Positions 27,422-36,122 of a stretch of 64,000 bases of DNA are shown one piece after another. The stretch's first letter is position 1, and each line of letters opens with the position of its first letter. The DNA is taken from contig CBDHCB010000001.1 in the NCBI GenBank assembly GCA_965260935.1, positions 1-64,000 on the forward strand, in the 5' to 3' direction. The notes under the pieces are model-generated. The model did no database searches, was not told where the DNA came from, and worked only from the letters and a program-made list of their open reading frames with translations. The position numbers and the translations under genes were made by a program. This DNA comes from JBBROS01 sp965260935. Its GTDB lineage: Bacteria; Pseudomonadota; Alphaproteobacteria; Acetobacterales; Acetobacteraceae.

Positions 27422-28495
27422 ATGCCCGGCCCATCGCTGATCGACCACTTCGCGGTGCTGGAGGATCCGCGTCAGTCCTGGAAGGTGCTGTTTCCGTTGC
27501 CCGAGGTTCTGCTGGTCGTGCTCTGCGCCACGCTGGCCGGCGCGGAAGACTTCGTTGAAATCAGGCGCTGGGGCCAGACGCATCAGGAGTTCCTGCGCCG
27601 CCTGCTGCCGTTCAAGGCTGGTGTGCCCAGCCACGACACCCTCAACGACGTCATCAACGCTCTCGACGGCGCGCTCTTTGCCGAGTGCTTCACCGCCTGG
27701 GTCGAAACTCTCCGCGACCCGGCCCCGGCCCCGTCCACTGCACCCGAAATCGTCGCCATCGACGGCAAGACCTCACGCCGCACCCACGACCGTGCCAAGG
27801 ATCGCGGGCCACTCCACATGGTGTCAGCATGGGCCAGCAGCCAGCGCCTCGTGCTCGGCCAACAGGCGTGCGAGGCCAAGTCCAACGAGATCACCGCCAT
27901 CCCGCTTCTGCTTGAACGCCTGGCGCTGACCGGGGCGCTTGTCACCATCGACGCCATGGGCACGCAAACCAAGATCGCCCAGGCCGTCCTCGACCGCGGC
28001 GGCGACTACCTGCTGGCGCTCAAGGGCAACCAGTCCAGCCTGCATGACGAGATCAGGCGCTACCTCGATGATCCCGCGGGCAAGGTCCACAGCCGGTTCG
28101 AGACGACCGACGGCGACCACGGCCGCATCGAGGTCCGCCGCCATTGGGTCAGCCACGACGTGGACTGGCTCACTACCGCCCGCCGGTTCCCGGGTGAGCC
28201 GCGGTTCCCGGGCCTGCGGGCCATCGCCGTCGTCGAGGCCGAGGTCGAACGCAACGCCAGCACCAGCTCCGAACGGCGCTACTACCTGTCGTCCTTGCCG
28301 CTCGATGCAAAGCTGTTCGCACACGCCGTGCGGTGCCACTGGCATGTCGAGAACCGCCTGCATTGGGTGCTCGATGTCGTGTTCCATGAGGACCTCAACC
28401 GCCTGCGATCCGGTGCCGGGCCGCAGAACATGGCCACGGTCCGGCACATGGCGATGAACCTGCTGCGCGGGCCGAAGGACAAACACAGCCTTTGA
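27422..28495 (+). pseudogene. ISAs1-family transposase, cut near its C-terminus by IS3
   Basis: A 357-residue DDE transposase of the ISAs1 family, with the N-terminal DDE_Tnp_1-associated domain (HFAVLEDPRQSWKVLFPLPE) and the catalytic motifs IVAIDGKTSRRTHDR (first Asp), VTIDAMGTQTKIA (second Asp) and HWHVENRLHWVLDVVFHED (Glu). The last codons are altered: the IS3 at 28493 supplies a TGA. The true C-terminus continues at 29731-29803. Confidence 0.88.
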
Positions 28496-28510
28496 CGTGA
28501 CCCCAATCTT

Positions 28511-29407
28511 TCATCCAGCGGCGACCAGAGACCGGCGTGTGTTGTCGCCATCATCGGCGACGGTTGCAACTGCCCGCGATGCGGCCAGTCTGAGCCCAGC
28601 CGCGTATGCAGCCGGGGTCGCGTAGCCGAGGGCAGAGTGGGGCCGCTCGGCGTTGTAATCGTCCGCCCAAGAGGCAACCGCCTCGCGGGCATGAGCCAGA
28701 CTCGTGAACAGCGTCTCGTTCAGGAGCTCATCGCGCATTCGGCCGTTGAAGCTCTCGACGGTTCCGTTCTGGGTCGGCTTTCCCGGCGCGATGTAGTGCC
28801 AGTTGATCCCAACCTCGCCCGCCCACGACAGCACCGCGTTGGACGTCAACTCAGTGCCGTTGTCGCTGACGATCGTCCTTGGCTTGCCATGCACCATGAC
28901 AAGCCGGGCGAGTTCACGCGCCACCCGCACCCCGGAGATCGACGTGTCCACGACCGCCGCCAGGCACTCGCGAGTGACGTCGTCCATGACGTTGAGCACG
29001 CGAAACCGCCTTCCGCCCACGAGTTGATCATGCACGAAGTCCAGCGACCAGCGCTCATCTGGCCGCGCGGTCACCGGCAGCGGTGCGCGAGCGCCAACCG
29101 CACGCCGTCGCGATTTGCGTTTGCGCACGGTCAGTCCCTCCTCGGTGTAAAGACGCTGCGTCCTTTTCCGATTGATCGTCACGCCTTCGCGCAGCAGCAA
29201 AACATGCAGCCGCCGATAGCCAAAGCGCCGACGCTGCTGGGCGAGTTCGCGTAGCCGCACGCGCAATGCGGTGTCGTCGCCGCGCTGCGACCGATACCGC
29301 ATGCTCGTCCGATCAGCACCGATGATGCCGCACGCCCGCCGCTCGCTCACCCCTAGGCTGGCCCGGAGATGCGCGACCGCTTCGCGCCTGGCGGCGGGCG
29401 TCACCAT
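28511..29407 (-). CDS. IS3-family transposase OrfB
   Basis: A 298-residue integrase-core protein. HTH_21 (RRRFGYRRLHVLLLREG) is followed by WSLDFVHDQLV (first Asp), IVSDNGTELTSNAV (second Asp) and QNGTVESFNGRMRDE (Glu). It overlaps orfA by 7 bases at an A7 run on the coding strand (29407-29413), suitable for -1 frameshifting. Complete. Confidence 0.9.
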   Translation of the reverse strand: MVTPAARREAVAHLRASLGVSERRACGIIGADRTSMRYRSQRGDDTALRVRLRELAQQRRRFGYRRLHVLLLREGVTINRKRTQRLYTEEGLTVRKRKSRRRAVGARAPLPVTARPDERWSLDFVHDQLVGGRRFRVLNVMDDVTRECLAAVVDTSISGVRVARELARLVMVHGKPRTIVSDNGTELTSNAVLSWAGEVGINWHYIAPGKPTQNGTVESFNGRMRDELLNETLFTSLAHAREAVASWADDYNAERPHSALGYATPAAYAAGLRLAASRAVATVADDGDNTRRSLVAAG

Positions 29408-29667
29408 TTTTTTCCAAGCAGATCCTTCAGCCCTGCATTGTCGAGCATGGCCTCGGCCAGCAGCCGCTTCAGCTTGAAGTTCTCCTCCTCAAGCCCGCGT
29501 AGCCTCTTGGCCTCGGACAGCTCCAAGCCGCCATATTTCGACTTCCAAGCGTAAAAGGTCGCGCTCGACATCCCGTGCTTGCGGCACAGGTCCAGCACCA
29601 CCGCACCCGCATCAGCCTCCTTCAAGATGCCAATGATCTGCTCGTCCGAAAACCGCTTTTGTTTCAT
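29401..29667 (-). CDS. IS3-family transposase OrfA
   Basis: An 88-residue HTH_8 protein (MKQKRFSDEQIIGILKEADA, then RKHGMSSATFYAWKSKYGG), followed by a leucine-rich coil LEEENFKLKRLLAEAML. Typical of the IS407 group. It ends at an A7 run, with orfB overlapping. Confidence 0.9.
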   Translation of the reverse strand: MKQKRFSDEQIIGILKEADAGAVVLDLCRKHGMSSATFYAWKSKYGGLELSEAKRLRGLEEENFKLKRLLAEAMLDNAGLKDLLGKKW

Positions 29668-29730
29668 CCGTCCGCCCCGTCATAGGTCGGACTCTAGCTC
29701 CAACTGGAGGAAACAACGGGGGTCACGTCA

Positions 29731-29803
29731 CCTTGAGGTCAGGCGGAAATCAGCCGCTTGGGATACCGCCTATCTTGAAGCTTTGCTCCGCCAATCAGCG
29801 TGA
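29731..29803 (+). pseudogene. C-terminal end of ISAs1 transposase
   Basis: Reads SLEVRRKSAAWDTAYLEALL, the usual ISAs1 tail (RRK..AAWD..YL), and ends at TGA. It is separated from the main gene by the IS3 element. Confidence 0.85.
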
Positions 29804-29836
29804 CCGCACTTCAAGCGATTGCCCTGTCTCTTCGAC

Positions 29837-29920
29837 TGCGCAGGTTGACACAATCTCCTTCAGGCCCGCCTCATGGCGTGCTCGATGCGCCTCGGTCCAC
29901 ATCTCTGTCTCTGCTCCCAT
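29837..29920 (-). pseudogene. N-terminal end of IS5 transposase
   Basis: Encodes MGAETEMWTEAHRARHEAGL and KEIVSTCAVEE up to the ISAs1 target duplication. The start could be 29920 or 29902. Joining it to 27326 restores one transposase frame. Confidence 0.8.
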
Positions 29921-29999
29921 CCGCCCGGCCAGGCGGACACTCGTGATCTCCTGAGAGCAGAAATGGGATCAAGGCACAAACAAGTCACTCAAACAGGCT

Positions 30000-30379
30000 C
30001 TTAGGTGGAGCCGCCCGCGACGTCGCCCAATTACCGGTCCCGTGAGCGTCGCGCACCAGCGTCACCGCCAGATTATCGATCGCGACCAACTGGACCACGA
30101 GGTGGCCGGTGAACAGCGGAAAAAGCCGCACATCGGCGTCCACGCGGGCAGCTTCGGATCGACGATAGCAGGCAACTGCACATCGCGTGCCGCAATGTGC
30201 AGGTTGCGGCCGAGGCCGAGGTGGAGGCTGCCGAGACGAATGGGCCGCCCGATCAGCGTATTCGAGTATCGCTCCACGAGCGGAGCGAGATTGGCAGTCG
30301 ACAGATAGATGACGAGGACCGCGACGACGGCCGCGGCAACGCCCAGGACCGAGATGAGGACGATTACGGCGCGGCGCAT
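30000..30379 (-). pseudogene. AsmA-like protein, N-terminal part
   Basis: Begins MRRAVIVLISVLGVAAAVVA (one membrane anchor) followed by LIGRPIRLGSLHLGLGRNLH, the classic AsmA N-terminal repeat. A one-base deletion in a T5 run (30120-30124) shifts the frame; beyond it FPLFTGHLVVQLVAIDNLAV continues correctly to SRAAPPK at the CTTAG site. Together with 23672-25098 it would encode about 600 residues. Confidence 0.85.
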
Positions 30380-30417
30380 TGGACCGGGGGCCGGGTCAGG
30401 ACTTGAAGTTCCTGTCT

Positions 30418-30455
30418 GGGGGTGTAAGCCCAAACCCCAGAAAATTCCGTTGAGC
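30418..30455. repeat. Left 38-bp terminal inverted repeat
   Basis: Inverse of 31348-31385 with two mismatches; outer bases are GGGGGTGTAAGCCC and the inner end is CCGTTGAGC. Confidence 0.85.
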
Positions 30456-30556
30456 TTCTAGGATCCCACTACTGCAACTTTGGCCACGAGAGCGACAAAC
30501 CTGCGGACCTTTTGAAATCCTTGTAGGTTCAGCCTTACCGTCCAGCCGCGACCATT

Positions 30557-31133
30557 TCAGTCCGTCCAGAACTTATTGAAGCGACCCGGTGCGAGTTGGG
30601 TGTAGAGGGCTGTGTATTGGATGTTCTTGTGTCCCAGGTAATGCTGGATGGCGCGGGTGTTCTGGCCGTCGTTGGCGAGCTTGAAGCCTGTGGAATGGCG
30701 GAGCATGTGCGGGTGGATCGGCATGCCGAGCTTGGCCGCGTCGCCGGCGCGGGCAATGAGCTTACGGAAAGTTGCCGCGGTCATCGGCGCGCCGCGCTCG
30801 GAGATGAAGACGTAGGCTGTTTCCGGGTCATCGCGCAGCACTTTGCGCAGGGCGCGTAGTTCCCGGCCCGCGCAGGGGATGCGTGCTGGCCAACCCGTTC
30901 TTGCATCGGCGCACATGCAGGAGCCCTTGGCGCAGATCCACCTGCTCGCGCCGCAGGCCGACCAGTTCCGAGACCCGCAGGCCGTGCCGGTAGGCCAGCA
31001 GGATCATCGTGGCGTCGCGATGGCCATGGCGGCCCAGGCGTTGTGCGGCGGCCATGAGCCGGTCGATTTCGGCCGGCGTCAGGTGCTCCCGGCTGCGCCG
31101 CTCGGCGTTGGGGGCCTTCAGGGGCGGCTTCAT
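30557..31133 (-). pseudogene. Tyrosine recombinase/integrase, frameshifted
   Basis: A short (about 190-residue) catalytic-domain-only tyrosine recombinase in two frames. The first frame starts MKPPLKAPNAERRSREHLTP and carries the first catalytic Arg (YRHGLRVSELVGL). After an extra base in a G run near 30860 the second frame continues with GRELRALRKVLRDDP, the HPHMLRHSTG box (His, Arg), LGHKNIQYTALYTQ (His and the nucleophilic Tyr). All catalytic residues exist, so correcting the one base gives a full enzyme. The missing core-binding domain resembles FimB/FimE-type invertases. Confidence 0.8.
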
Positions 31134-31140
31134 GACAGGC

Positions 31141-31252
31141 GACTTTCCCTAAAACAATGCTTGGCAGGCACTCCGCCATCGGCCTGAAAGGCAGGCGGCG
31201 TCTGCCGCGACGGCAGGTTACTTTCCCGAAAGCAGGGATTGTAGGGAAAGTC
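31141..31252. repeat. Inverted GACTTTCCCTA arms upstream of recombinase
   Basis: GACTTTCCCTA at 31141-31151 and its inverse TAGGGAAAGTC at 31242-31252 bracket a 90-base stretch immediately upstream of the recombinase start. They may be recombinase binding sites or a promoter operator. Confidence 0.45.
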
Positions 31253-31347
31253 GTCACAAGTATCTCAATCGAAACGGCCAACGACGGGCGATTTGCGACA
31301 GTGCGCAGGTTACCAATCTGAATGCAGTCGTGGCGGGGCTCGATTTG

Positions 31348-31385
31348 GCTCGACGGAATTTTCTAGGGTTTGGGCTTACACCCCC
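31348..31385. repeat. Right 38-bp terminal inverted repeat
   Basis: Starts GCTCGACGGAATTTTCTAGG and ends in CCCCC; pairs with 30418-30455. Confidence 0.85.
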
Positions 31386-31419
31386 ATAAAGCCCACTTCA
31401 CCTTGCGCTGGACTCCCCC

Positions 31420-32289
31420 TCACGCCTGTTCACTCGATTGCCGTGAGCGCTGATAAAGGAAGCTCTGACCAGAGCGCCGGGTTTCGTTCAGGCCAGCGGC
31501 CCGGATACGGCGGCGTAGCGCGTTCACTTTGCCGACGCCCAACAGATCGGGATGCATCTCGACCAGGAGCAGCCGGACCCCGTCGAGGTCGGCAAAGCTC
31601 AGCAACTCGCCTTCTCCGCCTTGGATGTCCATGATCAGCACCGTCGGCTTGATCTCGGCGATCTCGGCGTTAAGCGATTTCACCTCGACCTCGTGCGGGC
31701 GCGCCGTCGCTTCCGCCTTGAACACGGACGAGCGGGAGAAATGCTCGGCGATGTGCAGCACGCGAGTGCCCGGCTGCTGGCCCAACATGCACATCCGCAA
31801 GTTCACCGCGACGTTGTTGAGCGCGTAGTTCTTGCGGATGACAGGCTCCAGGAACGGGTTCGCCTCGTAGGAGTACACCCGGCCGCCACCGATCTTTTGC
31901 GCGCAGGCGATGGCCAACATGCCAATCCCGCCGCCCAGCTCCATCACCGTGTCGCTGGCCTCCAGCAATGGGGGTATCAGTTCGCGTTCATCGGCGGTGT
32001 GCCGGCCGGAGGCAAGTTTGCGGATCTGGAACGGCGTCATCTGCGCGTCGATCCGCATCTTAATGCCATTGATGTCGACGACCGAGCCGATCGGCGGAAG
32101 CGGCTCCGACGAACCGGGCGCCGGCCGGAATCGACGGTAGGTCGTCTGCAGCAAGCGGTAGACGGCGGGGCTGGCCTTCTCCCACTGCTCAAGCCCGCGC
32201 CAGTACGCCTGGCGTCCGCGGTGCTTTAGGCTCCGCCCCGCTAACGCTGCGCCCCACCACTGGCTACGCAGCTCGGTCGTCAAACTCAT
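31420..32289 (-). CDS. FkbM family methyltransferase
   Basis: A 289-residue SAM-dependent methyltransferase of the FkbM family. The SAM motif I is SDTVMELGGGIGMLAIACAQ at about residue 105. Motif IV-like IKPTVLIMDIQGGEGELLSF is at about 210, and VEMHPDLLGVGKVNALRRR near the end is typical of FkbM. It likely methylates a sugar of the glycan built by the cluster. The start at 32289 is chosen with GAGGGAAC upstream and 25 bases after the previous stop; the longer frame begins inside the neighbour. Last gene of the five-gene minus-strand set. Confidence 0.88.
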   Translation of the reverse strand: MSLTTELRSQWWGAALAGRSLKHRGRQAYWRGLEQWEKASPAVYRLLQTTYRRFRPAPGSSEPLPPIGSVVDINGIKMRIDAQMTPFQIRKLASGRHTADERELIPPLLEASDTVMELGGGIGMLAIACAQKIGGGRVYSYEANPFLEPVIRKNYALNNVAVNLRMCMLGQQPGTRVLHIAEHFSRSSVFKAEATARPHEVEVKSLNAEIAEIKPTVLIMDIQGGEGELLSFADLDGVRLLLVEMHPDLLGVGKVNALRRRIRAAGLNETRRSGQSFLYQRSRQSSEQA

Positions 32290-32314
32290 CGCCTGTTCCC
32301 TCTGAACGCCCAAC

Positions 32315-33025
32315 TCACTTGATTGCCAGGAAACCTTCAAAGCAGAGATGCTTGAAAACCGTCATGTGGTCGACGAACCCGGCCCGGCGAAGCAGGTCGA
32401 TGTTGCCCTGCGTCGAGAACGGCTCCTGCACGCCCTTGAGGCTGCGGGCCTTGTGCACGATCTCCCGCTCGCTGAAGCCTTGGTCGAGCTTGAAATCGAC
32501 GTAGAGCGAGGACATCAGATCTTGGAAACGCGCGTCCGGGGCGCGGACCTTCTCGAACATAATCAGGCCGCCGCCCCATTGCAGGGCGTTGTAGATCTTG
32601 TTGATCAGCAATTGCCGCCGGGCCGGAGGAACGAACTGGATCGTATAGTATGAAACGATCAGATCCGCCGGCTGCAGGTCGATGTCGAGGATGTCGCCCT
32701 CGACGATTTCGACGTTCGGCAGTTCGCGGGTCTTCTCGCGGGCGGCTTCGGCCATCGGCGCCTCAACCTCGAGACCGATGATGCGCACGTCGCGGTCGGC
32801 GTTGGCGCGTCCGAGCCGATAGGTCAGCTCGCCAGTCGAGCAGCCAAGCTCATAGGCGATGTTGCCGCGGCGCAGGAAGAAGTCGGCCAGCGACACGACG
32901 AGGCCGTGCCCCTCGTGGTAACGCGGGACGGAGCGGCCGATATGCTGGTCAAAGCTCTCGGCAACGTTGCCGCCGAAACTCCAGCGGGCGTTTGCGGCTT
33001 CGATCGAGTCTCCGACGACGGACAT
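32315..33025 (-). CDS. SAM-dependent methyltransferase, CmoA-like
   Basis: A 236-residue class I methyltransferase resembling carboxy-SAM synthase CmoA. The family opening FDQHIGRSVPRYHEGHGLVV precedes motif I IAYELGCSTGELTYRLG, and the later DLIVSYYTIQFVPPARRQLL and GGGLIMFEKVRAPD follow the same fold order. CmoA itself makes carboxy-SAM for tRNA modification; the position inside a glycan cluster argues instead for a sugar or carrier methyltransferase. The start at 33025 has AAGGAG 9 bases upstream; an alternative ATG at 33067 overlaps the flippase stop (ATGA), which would also fit. Confidence 0.85.
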   Translation of the reverse strand: MSVVGDSIEAANARWSFGGNVAESFDQHIGRSVPRYHEGHGLVVSLADFFLRRGNIAYELGCSTGELTYRLGRANADRDVRIIGLEVEAPMAEAAREKTRELPNVEIVEGDILDIDLQPADLIVSYYTIQFVPPARRQLLINKIYNALQWGGGLIMFEKVRAPDARFQDLMSSLYVDFKLDQGFSEREIVHKARSLKGVQEPFSTQGNIDLLRRAGFVDHMTVFKHLCFEGFLAIK

Positions 33026-33063
33026 GGCGGGGCTCTCCTTGGTGTGGGATACGATGGCGTTCG

Positions 33064-34575
33064 TCATGCGACGGGGCGGGCGGGTTCGGCTTTGAGCACG
33101 GAGCGCAGCCAAGTGCGCAGCACTTGCAGCTCGGCAGACAAAGGGTGGCGGCCGAGGCCGATGACGGCCAGCCAGGCGAGGCCCGCAGCCGGGCAGGCAA
33201 GCGCAAGCAAGGCCAGCCCGCCCAGCACGCCCGAGGCCGGGCCAGGCATGGGCATCGAGAGCGCCACCAGCAGCGCCGCGACGCCTGCTGCGGCGGCCGG
33301 AGCCACGGACGGCGCGGCAACCGCCCAGGTCGCGCCGGGCGGGAGGCCCAGCAGCCCAGACAGCGACCGGCTCAGAACGGCGGCGCGCAGCCCCTGCACC
33401 GCGACGAGGGCGGCCGCCAGCGTGGCGAGATCGCCGTGCCAGCAAGCGGCGGCAAGGATGCCGAAGCGCGCCGGCAGCAACCAGGCCTGCAGGCGCATCA
33501 TGATGTCCAGGCGCTCCAGCACGGTGAAGAAGCTGACGTTCATCGCCACGAACGGGAGGAACAGGCCCCCCAAGGCCAAGATGCGCAGGATGGGAATCGC
33601 CCCTTCCCATTGCGGGCCGAGCATGACATGGACGACCGGCGTCGCCAGGACGGCGATGATGAGGAACGCGGGCCAGGCAAGCCCGGTCAGGTAGCTGATT
33701 TTGAGCAGATAGGGCGGACGAAGCGCCGCCGGCGTACGCTGCCCGGCGGACAAGGCCGGCAGCGCCACGGTTTTGGCCGATTTCTGCACCGCGTCCTGCA
33801 GGATCAGCACCATGCGCTGCGCCCGGTTGAGCAGGCCGACCGCCTCGATGCTCAACATGCGCCCGGTGAGCAGCGCCGGCATCGCGTCGCCCGCGGCCGT
33901 GAGCAGGTTGACCCCGAGCGCCGCGCCGCCGAACCGCGCCGCGTCCCGCCAAATGCCGCGACGTGGCCAGGCAAAGGCTACCTTGGGGCAGCAGACGAAC
34001 GCGATGAACGCCTTGGCAGATACCTCGACGGCAAGCCCCCAGGCAAGCGCTGCCGCGCCCCAGCCGCCCCAGGCGAGCAGCACACCCGTTGCCGCGCCGG
34101 CGATCGTGGCGCCCGTGTTGACGGCATACAAGCGCCCGAACTGCATTTCCCGCTGCAGCAAGCCCTGCAACGTGGCGTGCAGCGGGGTGACGAGCAGCGC
34201 CAGGGCGACGATGCGTACGAGCGGCGCAAGGCCCGGGTCGTGATACAGCGCTGCAATCGGGTGCGCGAAGGCCAGCAGCAGCACCGACCCGGCCGCCGAC
34301 GCCGCCAGGCTGAGGCCGAAGGCGGCGGCGACGCATGATGGCCCGAAGGCCCGAACCTGCACGAGGTAGCGCTCGGCCCCGAAGCTGCCGACGATGGCAA
34401 GCACCGCGTAGACCGCTCCGGCCAGGCCGAAACGCCCGATCTCCGTTTTGTCCATCAAACGCGAGATCAGCACCAGCGACAGCAGGTAGATGGCAAGCAC
34501 GCTGGCCCATTGGCCGAAATTGATGATGAACGCGGCCCGTGAAAATCCCCGGGCCGGGCGGACGCCGGGCGGCAT
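33064..34575 (-). CDS. Polysaccharide flippase, Wzx/RfbX type
   Basis: A 503-residue polytopic membrane protein with about 12-14 hydrophobic helices, starting FSRAAFIINFGQWASVLAIY and ISRLMDKTEIGRFGLAGAVY, the O-antigen flippase (MATE-like) N-terminal pattern. Basic residues sit at the cytoplasmic loops. Such proteins move undecaprenyl-linked sugar repeats across the inner membrane. Two bases separate its start from the stop of the FAD oxidoreductase, and its own stop overlaps an ATG for the CmoA-like gene, so one transcript is likely. The partner polymerase (Wzy) is not evident on this strand. Confidence 0.87.
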   Translation of the reverse strand: MPPGVRPARGFSRAAFIINFGQWASVLAIYLLSLVLISRLMDKTEIGRFGLAGAVYAVLAIVGSFGAERYLVQVRAFGPSCVAAAFGLSLAASAAGSVLLLAFAHPIAALYHDPGLAPLVRIVALALLVTPLHATLQGLLQREMQFGRLYAVNTGATIAGAATGVLLAWGGWGAAALAWGLAVEVSAKAFIAFVCCPKVAFAWPRRGIWRDAARFGGAALGVNLLTAAGDAMPALLTGRMLSIEAVGLLNRAQRMVLILQDAVQKSAKTVALPALSAGQRTPAALRPPYLLKISYLTGLAWPAFLIIAVLATPVVHVMLGPQWEGAIPILRILALGGLFLPFVAMNVSFFTVLERLDIMMRLQAWLLPARFGILAAACWHGDLATLAAALVAVQGLRAAVLSRSLSGLLGLPPGATWAVAAPSVAPAAAAGVAALLVALSMPMPGPASGVLGGLALLALACPAAGLAWLAVIGLGRHPLSAELQVLRTWLRSVLKAEPARPVA

Positions 34576-34577
34576 GG

Positions 34578-36122
34578 TTAGGCCGCGGCCTTGACCCGGC
34601 GCGGCACGGAGGGCTGGGTGCTGCGGTGCCTATCGAGCTGGCGCTCGCCGATCTCCTGGCCCTCCTCGCCGTAATCGCTGTCGAGGTTGACGGTCCAGAG
34701 GTCGTACTGGTCGCCCATGATGTTCCGCGCCGCGAGCACCGCCGTCAGCATGGAGTGATCCTGGTTGTTGTACTGGTGCATGCCGTTGCGTCCGACGCAT
34801 TGCAGGTTCGGCACCATAGTAAGGAAATCCCGCACCAGGGCCAAGCCTTCTTGGTAGGTATCGTTATACACCGGGTAGGCCTTGGGCATCCGCACCACCG
34901 CGCCGTCGGTGACGTCGCACGCCTCTGCAAGCCCAAGCGCGGCCACTTCGTCCCGCGCCAACTGGATCAGCGCCTCGTCCGGCATGGCCCATAAATCGTC
35001 GCCCTCGAAGCAGAAGTATTCAAGGCCGAGGCATGTCGTATCCGGGTCCGGCACCATCTCCGGACTCCAGTTCTTGAAGTTCTGGATCCGGCCGACCTTG
35101 ACGTTCGGCTCGTGGATGTAAATCCAGTTGTCCGGGAACAGGTCCGGCTGCTTGACGATGAGCGCTACCGTCAGGAAGTCTCGATAGTTGAAGTGCCTGA
35201 CAGCGTCTACCAGCCAGTCTGGCGGCGGCGGGTCGAGCCGCTCGATCAGGTGCCGGACCGGCATGCTGCTGATGAAGTGCTCGCCCTCGTGGCGCCGCCC
35301 GCCGGCGTGGACGGCAACGACCCGCCCGGGCTCCCACTCGATGCGGTCGACCGCGGTGTCGACCGCGATGCTGCCCCCCTGGCGCTCGATCAACGCGGAC
35401 ATCGCGTCCCACATCGCCCCCGGGCCGCGCCGGGGGTAATCGAAGGACTCGATCAGCGTCTTGATCTCGCCGTTCTTGCCGGTCTTGCGCTGCAGCCCGA
35501 GCGCGTTGGCGACCAGAGAGCGCAACGAGAGGCCGCGGATGCGCTGGGCGGCCCAGTCCGAGGAAATCTCGTTGCACTTCATGCCCCACACCTTCTCCGT
35601 GTAGGTCTCGAAGAACAGGCGGAACAGGCGGCGTCCGAACCGGTTGCTGACCCAGCTCTGCAGGTCGTCTTCCGGGCGGATCGGGGAGACGGCGGATTTG
35701 GCCCAGCTCGCTACGCACCTTCCGGCCTCGATCGGGCCGAGTTTCGACACCGTCTCCCACGGGTCAAGCGGGTAGCGATAGAACTGGCCGCGGAAGAAGA
35801 TGCGCGAAAGCCGCGGGCGGCGAAGGAAGTCGTCGCCGATCACCTCCCGCCAGATGCGGTCGACCAAGGTGACTTTGGTATAGAACCGGTGGCCGCCGAT
35901 GTCGAACAGGTAGCCCTTGTAGTCGACCGTCCGCGCGATGCCGCCGATCACATGGTCTGCTTCGAAGACGGTCACAGGAACCTCGGCTTTGGTCAGCTCG
36001 TAGGCGGCAGTCAAACCGGCCGGGCCAGCACCGATGACAATTACAGGCGTTGATTCAATGTTGTTCTGCGGCTCGATGGACGACTCACTATGCTTACTAC
36101 AGTTCATCCACCCATCCCACAA
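34578..36122 (-). CDS. NAD(P)/FAD-dependent oxidoreductase (UGM/protoporphyrinogen-oxidase-like)
   Basis: A 514-residue FAD enzyme. The dinucleotide-binding VIVIGAGPAGLTAAYELTKA is at about residue 27, followed by GGIARTVDYKGYLFDIGGHR and the C-terminal GRNGMHQYNNQDHSMLTAVL FAD-closing region. The order matches the amine-oxidase/UDP-galactopyranose-mutase-like proteins that often sit in exopolysaccharide loci, but mutase activity is unproved. The first 25 residues are variable; Met6 (36107) is an alternative start. It is the first gene of the five-gene minus-strand set, preceded by a 124-base AT-richer gap that should hold its promoter. Confidence 0.85.
   Translation of the reverse strand: MWDGWMNCSKHSESSIEPQNNIESTPVIVIGAGPAGLTAAYELTKAEVPVTVFEADHVIGGIARTVDYKGYLFDIGGHRFYTKVTLVDRIWREVIGDDFLRRPRLSRIFFRGQFYRYPLDPWETVSKLGPIEAGRCVASWAKSAVSPIRPEDDLQSWVSNRFGRRLFRLFFETYTEKVWGMKCNEISSDWAAQRIRGLSLRSLVANALGLQRKTGKNGEIKTLIESFDYPRRGPGAMWDAMSALIERQGGSIAVDTAVDRIEWEPGRVVAVHAGGRRHEGEHFISSMPVRHLIERLDPPPPDWLVDAVRHFNYRDFLTVALIVKQPDLFPDNWIYIHEPNVKVGRIQNFKNWSPEMVPDPDTTCLGLEYFCFEGDDLWAMPDEALIQLARDEVAALGLAEACDVTDGAVVRMPKAYPVYNDTYQEGLALVRDFLTMVPNLQCVGRNGMHQYNNQDHSMLTAVLAARNIMGDQYDLWTVNLDSDYGEEGQEIGERQLDRHRSTQPSVPRRVKAAA

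Larger units (their letters stand above)
28493..29730 (-). mobile_element. IS3-family (IS407-like) element, 1238 bp
   Basis: Both ends begin TGACGTGACCCC and continue similarly to TCCAG. CCTT is duplicated at 28489-28492 and 29731-29734. It carries orfA and orfB with a 7-base overlap, and is inserted near the end of the ISAs1 transposase. Confidence 0.9.
27337..29826 (+). mobile_element. ISAs1-family element split by IS3
   Basis: Ends CAGGGCAATCGCTTGAA and its inverse, with a 10-bp target duplication TCTCTTCGAC at 27327-27336 and 29827-29836. Without the IS3 insert and its 4-bp duplication it is 1248 bp. It is inserted in the IS5 transposase between codons for EE and MARWLE. Confidence 0.9.
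26554..30000 (-). mobile_element. IS5-family element split by ISAs1
   Basis: Inverted ends GAACCTGTTTGAGTAA (left) and GAGCCTGTTTGAGTGA (right, read inward). TTA is duplicated at 26551-26553 and 30001-30003, as expected for this family. Without the ISAs1 insert and its duplication it is 947 bp. The transposase is in two pieces. Confidence 0.88.
30418..31385 (-). mobile_element. Small element with 38-bp inverted ends and a tyrosine recombinase
   Basis: Inverted repeats at 30418-30455 and 31348-31385 match at 36 of 38 positions, beginning GGGGGTGTAAGCCCAAACCC at each outer end. Between them is only the recombinase gene and two short inverted arms upstream of it. No target duplication is visible. 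It fits a non-DDE, tyrosine-recombinase-mobilised unit between the AsmA gene and the glycan cluster. Confidence 0.7.

Noticed and set aside
32315..33025. Naming the CmoA-like gene cmoA
   Set aside because: No tRNA-modification neighbour (cmoB) is present and the context is a glycan locus, so the symbol would mislead.
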